From a virus: DNA of 46,094 nucleotides. The notes beneath the pieces were generated by a model. It did no database searches and was not told where the DNA came from. It saw only the letters and a list, made by a program, of their open reading frames with translations. The stretch's first letter is position 1, and each line of letters opens with the position of its first letter. Where the stretch lies: the IMG/VR virus record IMGVR_UViG_3300034683_000017, positions 1 to 46,094 of that record. One strand, written 5' to 3'. The position numbers were made by a program, and so were the translations under genes. This document shows positions 23,316 to 30,212 of the stretch, piece by piece.

Positions 23316-24605
23316 TTATTTTCGGGAAAATACATTTTTAATTGCACGTTCATCAACCTGTTCCAGCTTGACACCCGTGACAGGTGTTTCGGCGTACTGC
23401 TCAATAACGGACGGGTCGATACCTTTTTTGATACACTGTGTAGGCGTGTCCAGTTCCTGCGGCTTACGCACATCGACGCCCTGCAACTCCGCCATAAATA
23501 TCACCTGGTCCGTCGGAACGTCTTTCTTCCAGCGCTTGCGACCATACGTGGTTTTAGCGCTGTAGAATGTCACGTGTTGCCCCTGCTTAATCTCGTGCAG
23601 TGCCTGTTCCTCCAGACCACTGAGACGCATTTTAATCATCTCCTGTGCCCGTTGCAGAAGTCGCAACTCAACACCCAGCGCATGACCGGACAGATTGTGT
23701 GTCTGCAGCGACGTCACGTGGTCAATACCGGCGTAACTCTGTTGCTTCAGCGTGTCACAATGTGCGCGTGCGCTACAGTCGAGACAATGCGGTCCTGGTG
23801 TGCACAGTGGGGCGACGTCCAGTACGCGGGGCATCGTCTCGTTCACCTGCTGCCGGTATGCGCATAATTCATCGTATGTGAGCGCCCATTTACGCACTGT
23901 TCCCTCACTGGTAAATCCACGGGGTTGCACGATGACCAGTTCGATAATGTCCGGCGGTGTCTGGAATTGTTCACAGATGCTGAATGCTTCAATCAACAGC
24001 TGCCAGTTCTCGAACGGGTCAACGATTCTATGACCGAATTTAGCATCATAGACGCGTAACACATTCACTTCCGGTACATACACCCACGCATCGGGGATGC
24101 AGTACCAGTCGCCGTAACCCGGTACAGGACACACTTCTTCAACGTGAAGGTCGTGCACTCGTCCGTGACTGTTACAGTAACCCCACACCTCGTTAAAATA
24201 CTCACGGGCAGCGTCAAACAGTTCATCTGTGATAACAATTCCATCTTTTGACAGACTGCCCACCAGGTCACTGAATGGCTCATTTTTGAATAACTTCTGA
24301 GCCACCTCGTGACATGCCCGGCCCTCAAGCCGGGATTGTGACGGTTCGACGTCCAGTGGCGGATAAGCCTGTTGCGCCCGGAATGACCCGTTACAGGCCA
24401 TCCACTGATTCGCGTCGGACACTTTGGGTAGTTGTGCGGTCATAGGTGAATACCAATCATATTGTGAAAAATCAACGCGACCTTCGTACTGACTCATGGT
24501 CTTCCGTGCCGCGTTGAGGTCTAAGGAAACGGAAACTTCATGTGAGTGGTTTCCGTGATATTTTTTAAAATGCTCTATTGCTTGCTCTCTTATCCGTCCG
24601 TCCAT
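23316..24605 (-). CDS. Cas4/RecB-like PD-(D/E)XK nuclease (DUF2800-like)
   Basis: This 429-aa protein has nuclease motifs EGRACHEVA (near 93), CIPDAWVY (near 168) and LRVYDAKFGH (near 182), and Cys residues able to hold an Fe-S cluster (CTPGPHCLDCSARAHC near 265). It is probably a replication/recombination exonuclease or host DNA degrader. In a leftward operon upstream of the ssDNA-binding gene. It overlaps the small gene before it. Confidence 0.78.
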   Translation of the reverse strand: MDGRIREQAIEHFKKYHGNHSHEVSVSLDLNAARKTMSQYEGRVDFSQYDWYSPMTAQLPKVSDANQWMACNGSFRAQQAYPPLDVEPSQSRLEGRACHEVAQKLFKNEPFSDLVGSLSKDGIVITDELFDAAREYFNEVWGYCNSHGRVHDLHVEEVCPVPGYGDWYCIPDAWVYVPEVNVLRVYDAKFGHRIVDPFENWQLLIEAFSICEQFQTPPDIIELVIVQPRGFTSEGTVRKWALTYDELCAYRQQVNETMPRVLDVAPLCTPGPHCLDCSARAHCDTLKQQSYAGIDHVTSLQTHNLSGHALGVELRLLQRAQEMIKMRLSGLEEQALHEIKQGQHVTFYSAKTTYGRKRWKKDVPTDQVIFMAELQGVDVRKPQELDTPTQCIKKGIDPSVIEQYAETPVTGVKLEQVDERAIKNVFSRK

Positions 24606-24760
24606 CCTAACCTCTCAAAAGGCCAATGGTTTAAACACGATGGCTTATGATTGTTATCGATGACCCATTGCCCGTCGTATGTGAATCTTTCGACAATTCC
24701 CTTAACTTTTCTAAAGTAAACACCGGTATCCCGGTGTTGATACAGAATAAAACCACTCAT
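24590..24760 (-). CDS. Small hypothetical early protein
   Basis: A 56-aa protein from the ATG at 24760, which overlaps the previous stop as ATGA and has SD GGAG 8 bases away. It is aromatic-rich with GFILYQHRDTGVYFRKVKG and ends NHWPFERLGWTDG. The last 16 bases overlap the nuclease gene. No known family. Confidence 0.65.
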   Translation of the reverse strand: MSGFILYQHRDTGVYFRKVKGIVERFTYDGQWVIDNNHKPSCLNHWPFERLGWTDG

Positions 24761-24996
24761 GCTTTTAACTCCAGTTCCCATGAACGTTCGATACATTGAC
24801 GAATCGCTGTTTTGATATGAAGTACGGCAGCCGTCGCATACATGAACTTGCACACGGTGAGATATGTCATATCACCCGCGTGAACAACTTCACACTCGTG
24901 ATGGATGCCAGCGAGCACTTCGTCGCGTGAAGCAAAATCCGCCATCATTTCAGCAGATTCAAGCATGTTAATGATGTTTTGAATTTTAGTTTTCAT
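24757..24996 (-). CDS. Hypothetical early protein
   Basis: This 79-aa mostly helical protein has three Cys and a His pair (AGIHHECEVVHAGDM). It is first in the leftward operon from the palindromic promoter at 25031-25059. It uses the same 5' leader (hairpin AGTTC/GAACT and AAGGAAATAC) as three rightward small-gene units. Unrecognised. Confidence 0.65.
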   Translation of the reverse strand: MKTKIQNIINMLESAEMMADFASRDEVLAGIHHECEVVHAGDMTYLTVCKFMYATAAVLHIKTAIRQCIERSWELELKA

Positions 24997-25030
24997 TCTG
25001 TATTTCCTTCAGTTCGTTGTCTATGAACTA

Positions 25031-25059
25031 ACTATACTCCTCATTGACGAGTCCGTCAA
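25031..25059 (-). promoter_or_regulatory. Leftward promoter with perfect palindromic operator
   Basis: -35 TTGACG, 17 bases, -10 TATAGT (leftward); operator TTGACG-AGTC-CGTCAA at 25044-25059. The surrounding stretch of about 110 bases is an inverted near-copy of 32960-33080. Confidence 0.88.
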
Positions 25060-25068
25060 CATTAAATT

Positions 25069-25093
25069 AAAAAAATCCCGACTTCCGCCGGGA
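25069..25093 (-). terminator. Leftward terminator
   Basis: Stem TCCCG/CGGGA followed leftward by a T7 tract, just after the 25101-25940 gene. Its near-copy lies at 32983-33010. Confidence 0.8.
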
Positions 25094-25100
25094 CATGTGG

Positions 25101-25940
25101 TTACTCACCTAAATGCGCTTTAACACGTGCCACGAACGGACCGATTTTATCCGGGTGGGCGTTCAGTTCCTGCACCGACGACATACCGTCCTGCGCCAGC
25201 AGTGTGTTCACAGTTGCCACATCAATCTTACCGTGACGCTCGGTCAGGAAGGTCATGAGGCGCGGGAAGTCCCACTCGGTTACAGGCGGTGCAACAACTA
25301 CCGGTGGCGGTACAGGAATCGGTGGAATACCCGCAACGGTTTGCTCGGTTACCACATCGGTATCAGTGTGGAAATCATCACCTGGTGGTGTTACAGGTGG
25401 TTCACCAATTTCCACGGGTTCCAGGGCTTCAACTTCTTCGTCTGTCATCACTGGTGTTTGAGTATGTAATTCGCCCTTAACAGACTCAACCAGTGCCGCC
25501 CACTCCTCCTCATTCATATCCTTCGGCTTACGACGCAGACGCCACGTACCGTCCGCATTGAGCGCTTTACTGGTGGAGTGGATACGCTCGTCCCACGGTG
25601 TGCCGGTTGAGTCGGTGGTGGGCGGTGTTTGCTCTTCATTGTCACCCATTGGTACAGCCAACGACTCAACCTGTTGAGCGGTCGTGTCGATTTCCGGCTC
25701 TGTCATCAATAGCTCTTCTGTGGCGGCGCGCAAGCGCTCCAGCGCTTCGGTCGCGTCAATGTGGGACAGCAGAGTATCGCGGTCACGCTCGGCGGGTAAA
25801 AGTTTGGTCAGATGAGTGATGAAAGGTGTCACATCGACCGGGTAACCGTCTTTTTCGCTGGCAATTTCGATAAGTGCTTTACCAAATGCACGCAGCGCAA
25901 TGTGGTCGTCGTTCGGGATGGTTAAGGTAATACTGCTCAT
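25101..25940 (-). CDS. Early protein of unknown function with Pro-rich middle
   Basis: A 279-aa protein. Residues 40-66 (VTPFITHLTKLLPAERDRD) nearly repeat residues of the phage primase-helicase, and the DNA is also similar, so this is a copied patch. Next comes GTPWDERIHSTSK with ADGTWRLRRKP, a motif common in phage proteins and also in the polymerase tail here. After an acidic, Pro-rich linker, a small helical domain closes the protein (WDFPRLMTFLTERHGKIDV). Role unknown; perhaps part of the replication complex. Confidence 0.65.
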   Translation of the reverse strand: MSSITLTIPNDDHIALRAFGKALIEIASEKDGYPVDVTPFITHLTKLLPAERDRDTLLSHIDATEALERLRAATEELLMTEPEIDTTAQQVESLAVPMGDNEEQTPPTTDSTGTPWDERIHSTSKALNADGTWRLRRKPKDMNEEEWAALVESVKGELHTQTPVMTDEEVEALEPVEIGEPPVTPPGDDFHTDTDVVTEQTVAGIPPIPVPPPVVVAPPVTEWDFPRLMTFLTERHGKIDVATVNTLLAQDGMSSVQELNAHPDKIGPFVARVKAHLGE

Positions 25941-25974
25941 GTCTCTCTGTCCTCCGTTGTTGTCGATGCGGTGA

Positions 25975-26003
25975 ACTTTATATCACCATGACGCATTCGT
26001 CAA
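25975..26003 (-). promoter_or_regulatory. Leftward promoter with palindromic operator
   Basis: -35 TTGACG, 17 bases, -10 TAAAGT (or TATAAA at 15). Operator ATGACG-CATT-CGTCAA at 25988-26003. Serves the 25940 gene. Confidence 0.7.
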
Positions 26004-26017
26004 CAATATTTTAAAAT

Positions 26018-26060
26018 TTGACACGGGGTGGGTGGTGCGACATAATGACGCCATCGTCAA
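26018..26060 (+). promoter_or_regulatory. Rightward early promoter with operator at the start site
   Basis: -35 TTGACA, 17 bases, -10 CATAAT. The operator ATGACG-CCAT-CGTCAA (26045-26060) overlaps the -10 and start site, unlike the other sites where it covers the -35. Confidence 0.82.
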
Positions 26061-26080
26061 TGATAATGGAGAACAGAGAG

Positions 26081-26407
26081 ATGGCATATGATATAGACAA
26101 GCTGATTGAATTTTATAACTTTCCACTTTTACAGCATCCCCATTACCACGGAGATGTTACGCGGGACACGATCGACGCACTGGAAGATGCGCGAACGAAC
26201 GAAGCAAATCTGTCCATGCTGCCCGAAATTCTCGCTCAGTTACCGGAAGAAGATGAACTTTGTGAAATCATCGATACGTTAACGGACGCTTTGAGCATGA
26301 AGAAAGACGACATGAAAGAGCAGATTAAAAAGGTCATAGAAATGCTGGAACAAAAACAACACGAATTAACGCAACGAGCGGAGTACGCGGTGGAGTGTGC
26401 GAAATAA
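26081..26407 (+). CDS. Hypothetical early protein, helical
   Basis: This is a 108-aa acidic protein from the ATG at 26081 (the longer frame begins in the promoter). It is Glu/Asp-rich with a coiled-coil-like C-terminal half (MKEQIKKVIEMLEQKQHEL). First gene of the rightward early operon, before the helicase. No known domain. Confidence 0.65.
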   Translation: MAYDIDKLIEFYNFPLLQHPHYHGDVTRDTIDALEDARTNEANLSMLPEILAQLPEEDELCEIIDTLTDALSMKKDDMKEQIKKVIEMLEQKQHELTQRAEYAVECAK

Positions 26408-26408
26408 T

Positions 26409-26468
26409 ATGGCACGTAAACTAATCAGAAAAGCACGCGTGGTCGTGCGTAAAGTGTGGGAGATGTGA
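26409..26468 (+). CDS. Very short basic peptide before helicase
   Basis: A 19-codon ORF, MARKLIRKARVVVRKVWEM, whose TGA shares a base with the helicase ATG. It is strongly basic and amphipathic. There is no good SD for it, so it may only couple translation to the helicase. Confidence 0.3.
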   Translation: MARKLIRKARVVVRKVWEM

Positions 26469-28144
26469 TGCAACTGCGCCCCTATCAGTCCAGTCTTGTG
26501 ACTGGCATTAATAATTACTGGTCAACACATCCACGGGGTAAGGTACTGGCAGTGCTTGCGACAGGTGGTGGGAAGACTGTTATTTTCTCGTCTATCATCG
26601 CTGCCGAACAAGGTGCGACATGTGCCATTGCACACCGCCAGGAACTCGTCAGTCAGATGAGTCTCACGCTTGCCAAAAACGGTATCTATCACCGCATTGT
26701 CGGTTCGAATAAAACCGTGAAAAACTGCGTGAAGATTCACATGGATGAACTGGGTAAGACATTTTACGACGCCGGAAGTAAACACGCGGTTGCCAGTGTG
26801 GACACAATTATCCGGCGCGGCGAGCAACTTGCTAACTGGTTACCGTCTGTTCGTCTGTGGGTTATCGATGAGGCGCACCATGTACTTAAAGATAACAAAT
26901 GGGGTAAAGCTGTGCAGATGTTCCCCAATGCTCGCGGACTGGGGGTTACAGCTATACCGTGTCGTGCGGATGGTAACGGTCTGGGAAGTCATGCAGATGG
27001 CGTGTTCGATACCATGTTCGAAGGTGTGGCAATGGGGGAACTCATACGAGATGGGTATCTGACCGATTACAAAATATTCGCACCTCCCAGTAGTTTCTCA
27101 CGTGAACAAATTAAGGTGAGCGAGTCCACGGGGGACTTTAACCTGAACCAGATGAGGGAAGTCGTTAACGGCTCATCACTGGTGGCACATGATGAGAAAA
27201 CCATCACTGGTGATGTTGTTGCTCAATATCTGAAAATTGCCCGTGGTAAATCAGGCGTGACATTCACTGTTGATGTGGCGAGCGCTGAGGAAATCGCGGA
27301 ACAGTATAATAAAGCAGGTGTCCCGGCGGCGGCAATAAGCTGTAATACTCCCGACCTTGAACGATTCGCAGCGGTGCGAAAATTTAAAAATAAAGAGATA
27401 TTACAGTTAGTTAACTCGGAAATTCTGACTGAGGGTTTTGATTGTCCTGGTATTGAGGTTGTTTCATTTGGCCGCCCAACCGAATCATACAGTATGTATG
27501 GTCAAATGTTTGGACGCGCCCTCAGACCGTTACCAGGTAAAACCCACGCGATTATTATTGACCATGTGGGCAACGTCATGCGCCACGGTTTACCAGACGC
27601 ACCGCGTGAGTGGAGTCTTGACCGCCGGGAGCGTCGCACAGGTAAAAGTGAACCATCGACGGTGCGTGTGTGCGTCGCATGTGCAGCAGTGTATGAGCGG
27701 TTCCGTGACGCGTGTCCTGACTGTGGCGAACCTGTACCAAAACCGGCAGACCGCTCCGGACCTGTGCAAGTGGACGGCGACCTGTACGAGCTTGACCCGG
27801 ATGTACTGGCACAGATGCGTAATGAAGTTGTGGGAGCACGTGAGACGCCCGAGGCAATGCGTGACAGACTGACCGCACAACATGTACCAATGCCAGGAGT
27901 GATGAGCAATGTCAAACGTCAACGCGAGCGCCTGGAAGTATTGGAAAAACTGGACGGACTGATGGCGACTATTGCCGGTTACTGGCGACACGATGGTATG
28001 AGCGACAGTGAGATATTTCGCAAATTTTTCCTGACTTATCGTACCGACTGGTTGAGCGCACAAAGCCTGAAAAAAGATGATGCAGCAGCACTCATGGAAA
28101 AAATACAAAATGATGTTGACGGACTCGTCAAAGGTGGGTTATAG
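26468..28144 (+). CDS. SF2 DEAH-type helicase
   Basis: This 558-aa ATPase has Walker A (ATGGGKT), DEAH (VIDEAHH), motif III-like GVTAIP, and motif VI (QMFGRALRP), followed by a Zn finger (CVACAAVYERFRDACPDCG). It resembles the phage DEAD/DEAH helicases that unwind replicating or recombining DNA. SD GGGAG, 5 bases before ATG 26468. The last codons contain the palindromic promoter of the next unit. The stop is TAG, showing that TAG is a true stop in this phage. Confidence 0.88.
   Translation: MQLRPYQSSLVTGINNYWSTHPRGKVLAVLATGGGKTVIFSSIIAAEQGATCAIAHRQELVSQMSLTLAKNGIYHRIVGSNKTVKNCVKIHMDELGKTFYDAGSKHAVASVDTIIRRGEQLANWLPSVRLWVIDEAHHVLKDNKWGKAVQMFPNARGLGVTAIPCRADGNGLGSHADGVFDTMFEGVAMGELIRDGYLTDYKIFAPPSSFSREQIKVSESTGDFNLNQMREVVNGSSLVAHDEKTITGDVVAQYLKIARGKSGVTFTVDVASAEEIAEQYNKAGVPAAAISCNTPDLERFAAVRKFKNKEILQLVNSEILTEGFDCPGIEVVSFGRPTESYSMYGQMFGRALRPLPGKTHAIIIDHVGNVMRHGLPDAPREWSLDRRERRTGKSEPSTVRVCVACAAVYERFRDACPDCGEPVPKPADRSGPVQVDGDLYELDPDVLAQMRNEVVGARETPEAMRDRLTAQHVPMPGVMSNVKRQRERLEVLEKLDGLMATIAGYWRHDGMSDSEIFRKFFLTYRTDWLSAQSLKKDDAAALMEKIQNDVDGLVKGGL
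28116..28144 (+). promoter_or_regulatory. Palindromic promoter inside helicase end
   Basis: -35 TTGACG, 17 bases, -10 TTATAG. Operator TTGACG-GACT-CGTCAA (28116-28131) lies within the helicase codons. Followed by a leader with an AGTTC/GAACT hairpin. Confidence 0.82.
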
Positions 28145-28178
28145 TTAGTTCATCGAAACGAACTGAAGGAAATACGAA

Positions 28179-28331
28179 ATGTACACTCTGATGACTCTGG
28201 AAACTGAAACAAGCACCGCAGAATACCGCGAAATGACTATGGAACAAGCCTACAAACTGGCATCCCGCGGTGGATTCTATAAGGCTCAAATCATCAGTGA
28301 AGAAGGAGTAGTTGAATATGAATTTCACTAA
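28179..28331 (+). CDS. Small hypothetical early protein
   Basis: A 50-aa acidic protein after the GAAGGAAATACGAA leader (AAGGA SD). It starts MYTLMTLETETSTAEYREM and ends with a strand-like EGVVEYEFH. It overlaps the next gene by 14 bases. Not recognised. Confidence 0.65.
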   Translation: MYTLMTLETETSTAEYREMTMEQAYKLASRGGFYKAQIISEEGVVEYEFH

Positions 28332-28599
28332 ATACAGCACAACGGTTGATTTTGAAGGGGTAAAAATCGACCTACCTCCGGGATACAAATACATCTGTCG
28401 AGACAAATTCGGGTTTGTGTATGCGTGGAGAAAACGCCCTGTTCACAATGAGTTTGGTGCGGGAGATGGTTCGGAGATGCCCCTGCGATTGGGACACCAG
28501 TCGAGCCTGTGTGAACTGGAACCAATTTTACGACAGTATCGAATGAAATCGAACGGCGGAGTAACATATCAGACAGGTGCAGTGAGGGAGTTTAAATGA
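28318..28599 (+). CDS. Hypothetical early protein
   Basis: This is a 93-aa protein from the ATG at 28318 (SD AAGGAG, 9 bases; a TTG two codons earlier is possible). It contains KIDLPPGYKYICRDKFGFVY and a C-terminal polar tail. It overlaps the VRR-NUC gene by 4 bases. No known family. Confidence 0.65.
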   Translation: MNFTKYSTTVDFEGVKIDLPPGYKYICRDKFGFVYAWRKRPVHNEFGAGDGSEMPLRLGHQSSLCELEPILRQYRMKSNGGVTYQTGAVREFK

Positions 28600-29069
28600 C
28601 CCCAACACTTCTCGAATGGCAACGTAAGCACGGTATCACGGCTGAGGCGCTGGCTGACCTTGTGACAATGGTGGGACTGGATGCCCCACGCTCAACCAAA
28701 GGTACGCCCGAAGCACGCGTGCAGGATGAAGCGCGACTACTGGCCAGTAAAAAGGGCTGGCGACTGTTTCGCAATAATGTGGGTGTCCTGAAAGATGAGC
28801 GCGGTGTACCGGTGCGGTACGGTATCGCAAACGACTCCCCGGCGATGAACAAACGTATCAAGTCGAGCGACCTCATCGGTATCCGCCCCGTGGTTATCAC
28901 GCAAGATATGGTCGGGTCAACCATTGGACAGTTTGTGGCGCGTGAGGTAAAGAAAGCTGGATGGAAATATAAAGGTACGGAACACGAGCAGGCACAGCTT
29001 GCATTTGGGACACTCATTATCGGGCTGGGCGGTGACTTTAAATTTTGGTCAGGGGAGGGGGAGTTGTAG
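28596..29069 (+). CDS. VRR-NUC nuclease
   Basis: This 157-aa protein carries the VRR-NUC pattern: TPEARVQDEARLLASKKGWR, then SSDLIGIRPVVI (catalytic Asp), and GQFVAREVKKAGWKYKG with the E-x-K. Such small nucleases resolve branched DNA or process recombination intermediates. It follows the small early genes and overlaps the methyltransferase start. Confidence 0.85.
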   Translation: MTPTLLEWQRKHGITAEALADLVTMVGLDAPRSTKGTPEARVQDEARLLASKKGWRLFRNNVGVLKDERGVPVRYGIANDSPAMNKRIKSSDLIGIRPVVITQDMVGSTIGQFVAREVKKAGWKYKGTEHEQAQLAFGTLIIGLGGDFKFWSGEGEL

Positions 29070-29857
29070 TGGATATTAAAACAGAGAGTACATGGTTAAT
29101 GTTTGGCGATTGTCTGGAGCGTATGAAAGAGATCCCGGATGGTAGCGTGGATATGGTGTTAACATCCCCGCCTTATGACGATTTAAGAACTTATAATCAG
29201 TCATCTTCGTGGAAACAAAACACATGGGAGAGCACGCTGTGTGAAATAAAGCGCTTATTGAAAGTCGGAGGTGTATGTGTATGGGTAGTTAACGATGCCA
29301 CAAAAAACGGTAGCGAAACGGGTACATCTTTCAGACAAGCACTCTTTGCAATGTCTATAGGTTTAAAACTACACGATACAATGATATATCAGAAATCTGA
29401 CTACATGCCCTTGACGCATAGCAGGTATGAACAATCTTTTGAGTATATGTTCGTATTTGTTAAAGGTAAATTAACAACTTTCAACGGTCTGAAAGATAAA
29501 AAGAACGTTGGTTTTGGACGTAAAATAACAGGAACATGGAGAAGTAGAAATGGTGAAACAATATCAAAAAGCGGTGCAAACATTAAAGAAGTCAGTGAAT
29601 TTGGTTTAAGACCCAACATATGGGAATATTGTACAGCTAAAGGAAAAAAAGAACATTCACATCCAGCTGTTTTTCCTTTGGATCTAGCACGCGACCACAT
29701 CATATCATGGTCGAATGAAGGAGAGACAGTTTTAGATATGTTTATGGGCAGTGGTACCACCGGTGTAGCGTGTAAGAACACGAATCGCAAATTCATTGGT
29801 ATTGAAATGGACCCGACTTACTACGGTATCGCATGTGGGAGAATTTTAGCTAGTTGA
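29069..29857 (+). CDS. DNA methyltransferase, SPPY (N4/N6) type
   Basis: This is a 262-aa protein from the GTG at 29069, which overlaps the previous TAG and has a GGGGGAG SD. Motif IV is TSPPYDD and motif I DMFMGSGTTG, in the beta-class order (IV before I). It should add a methyl group to adenine N6 or cytosine N4. The gene is visibly richer in A/T than its neighbours, a sign of separate origin. With two other methyltransferases it may protect phage DNA from restriction. Confidence 0.88.
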   Translation: MDIKTESTWLMFGDCLERMKEIPDGSVDMVLTSPPYDDLRTYNQSSSWKQNTWESTLCEIKRLLKVGGVCVWVVNDATKNGSETGTSFRQALFAMSIGLKLHDTMIYQKSDYMPLTHSRYEQSFEYMFVFVKGKLTTFNGLKDKKNVGFGRKITGTWRSRNGETISKSGANIKEVSEFGLRPNIWEYCTAKGKKEHSHPAVFPLDLARDHIISWSNEGETVLDMFMGSGTTGVACKNTNRKFIGIEMDPTYYGIACGRILAS

Positions 29858-29882
29858 CCACTCCGTCAACCTGTGCCATACT
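29854..29882 (+). promoter_or_regulatory. Palindromic promoter of TetR-like regulator
   Basis: -35 TTGACC, 17 bases, -10 CATACT. Operator TTGACC-ACTC-CGTCAA (29854-29869). Suggests autoregulation of the TetR-like protein. Confidence 0.75.
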
Positions 29883-29911
29883 GCAACAAATTACCTAATG
29901 GAACTGAATTT

Positions 29912-30190
29912 ATGAGCAAAGAACATATTTTAGAAGTAGCTTACACGATGGCGCAGCGCGACGGCTTTGGTGCTCTTACCCGCGATGGTGTTGCGGCTGA
30001 AGCTGGCGTGGCGATGGGTTCGGTCAACCATCACTGGGTCAGGATGTCCGCACTTCGTGAAGCAGTGATGCAACGGGCAGTCGAAGAAGAAAACCTTGAA
30101 TTAATCGGACAAGGTATCGCGCTGGGTGACACTATCGCTAACTCTGCACCACTGGAGCTACGCACTCGCGCGCTGACCACCCTGCTTTAA
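29912..30190 (+). CDS. Short TetR-like DNA-binding protein
   Basis: This is a 92-aa protein from the ATG at 29912 (the longer frame starts inside the promoter). Residues 5-50 have the TetR helix-turn-helix look: ILEVAYTMAQRDGFGALTRD, then VAAEAGVAMGSVNHHW and a following helix. The remaining 40 residues are far too short for the usual ligand-binding domain, so it is a minimal TetR-type regulator. Its own promoter carries the palindrome found genome-wide, so it is the best candidate for binding it. That link is inference. Confidence 0.72.
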   Translation: MSKEHILEVAYTMAQRDGFGALTRDGVAAEAGVAMGSVNHHWVRMSALREAVMQRAVEEENLELIGQGIALGDTIANSAPLELRTRALTTLL

Positions 30191-30212
30191 CAACTAAAAC
30201 AGAGAGACAGAT

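Noticed and set aside
27502-28108. Several overlapping minus ORFs opposite the helicase
   Set aside because: Shadow frames without SD; the plus strand holds clear helicase motifs.
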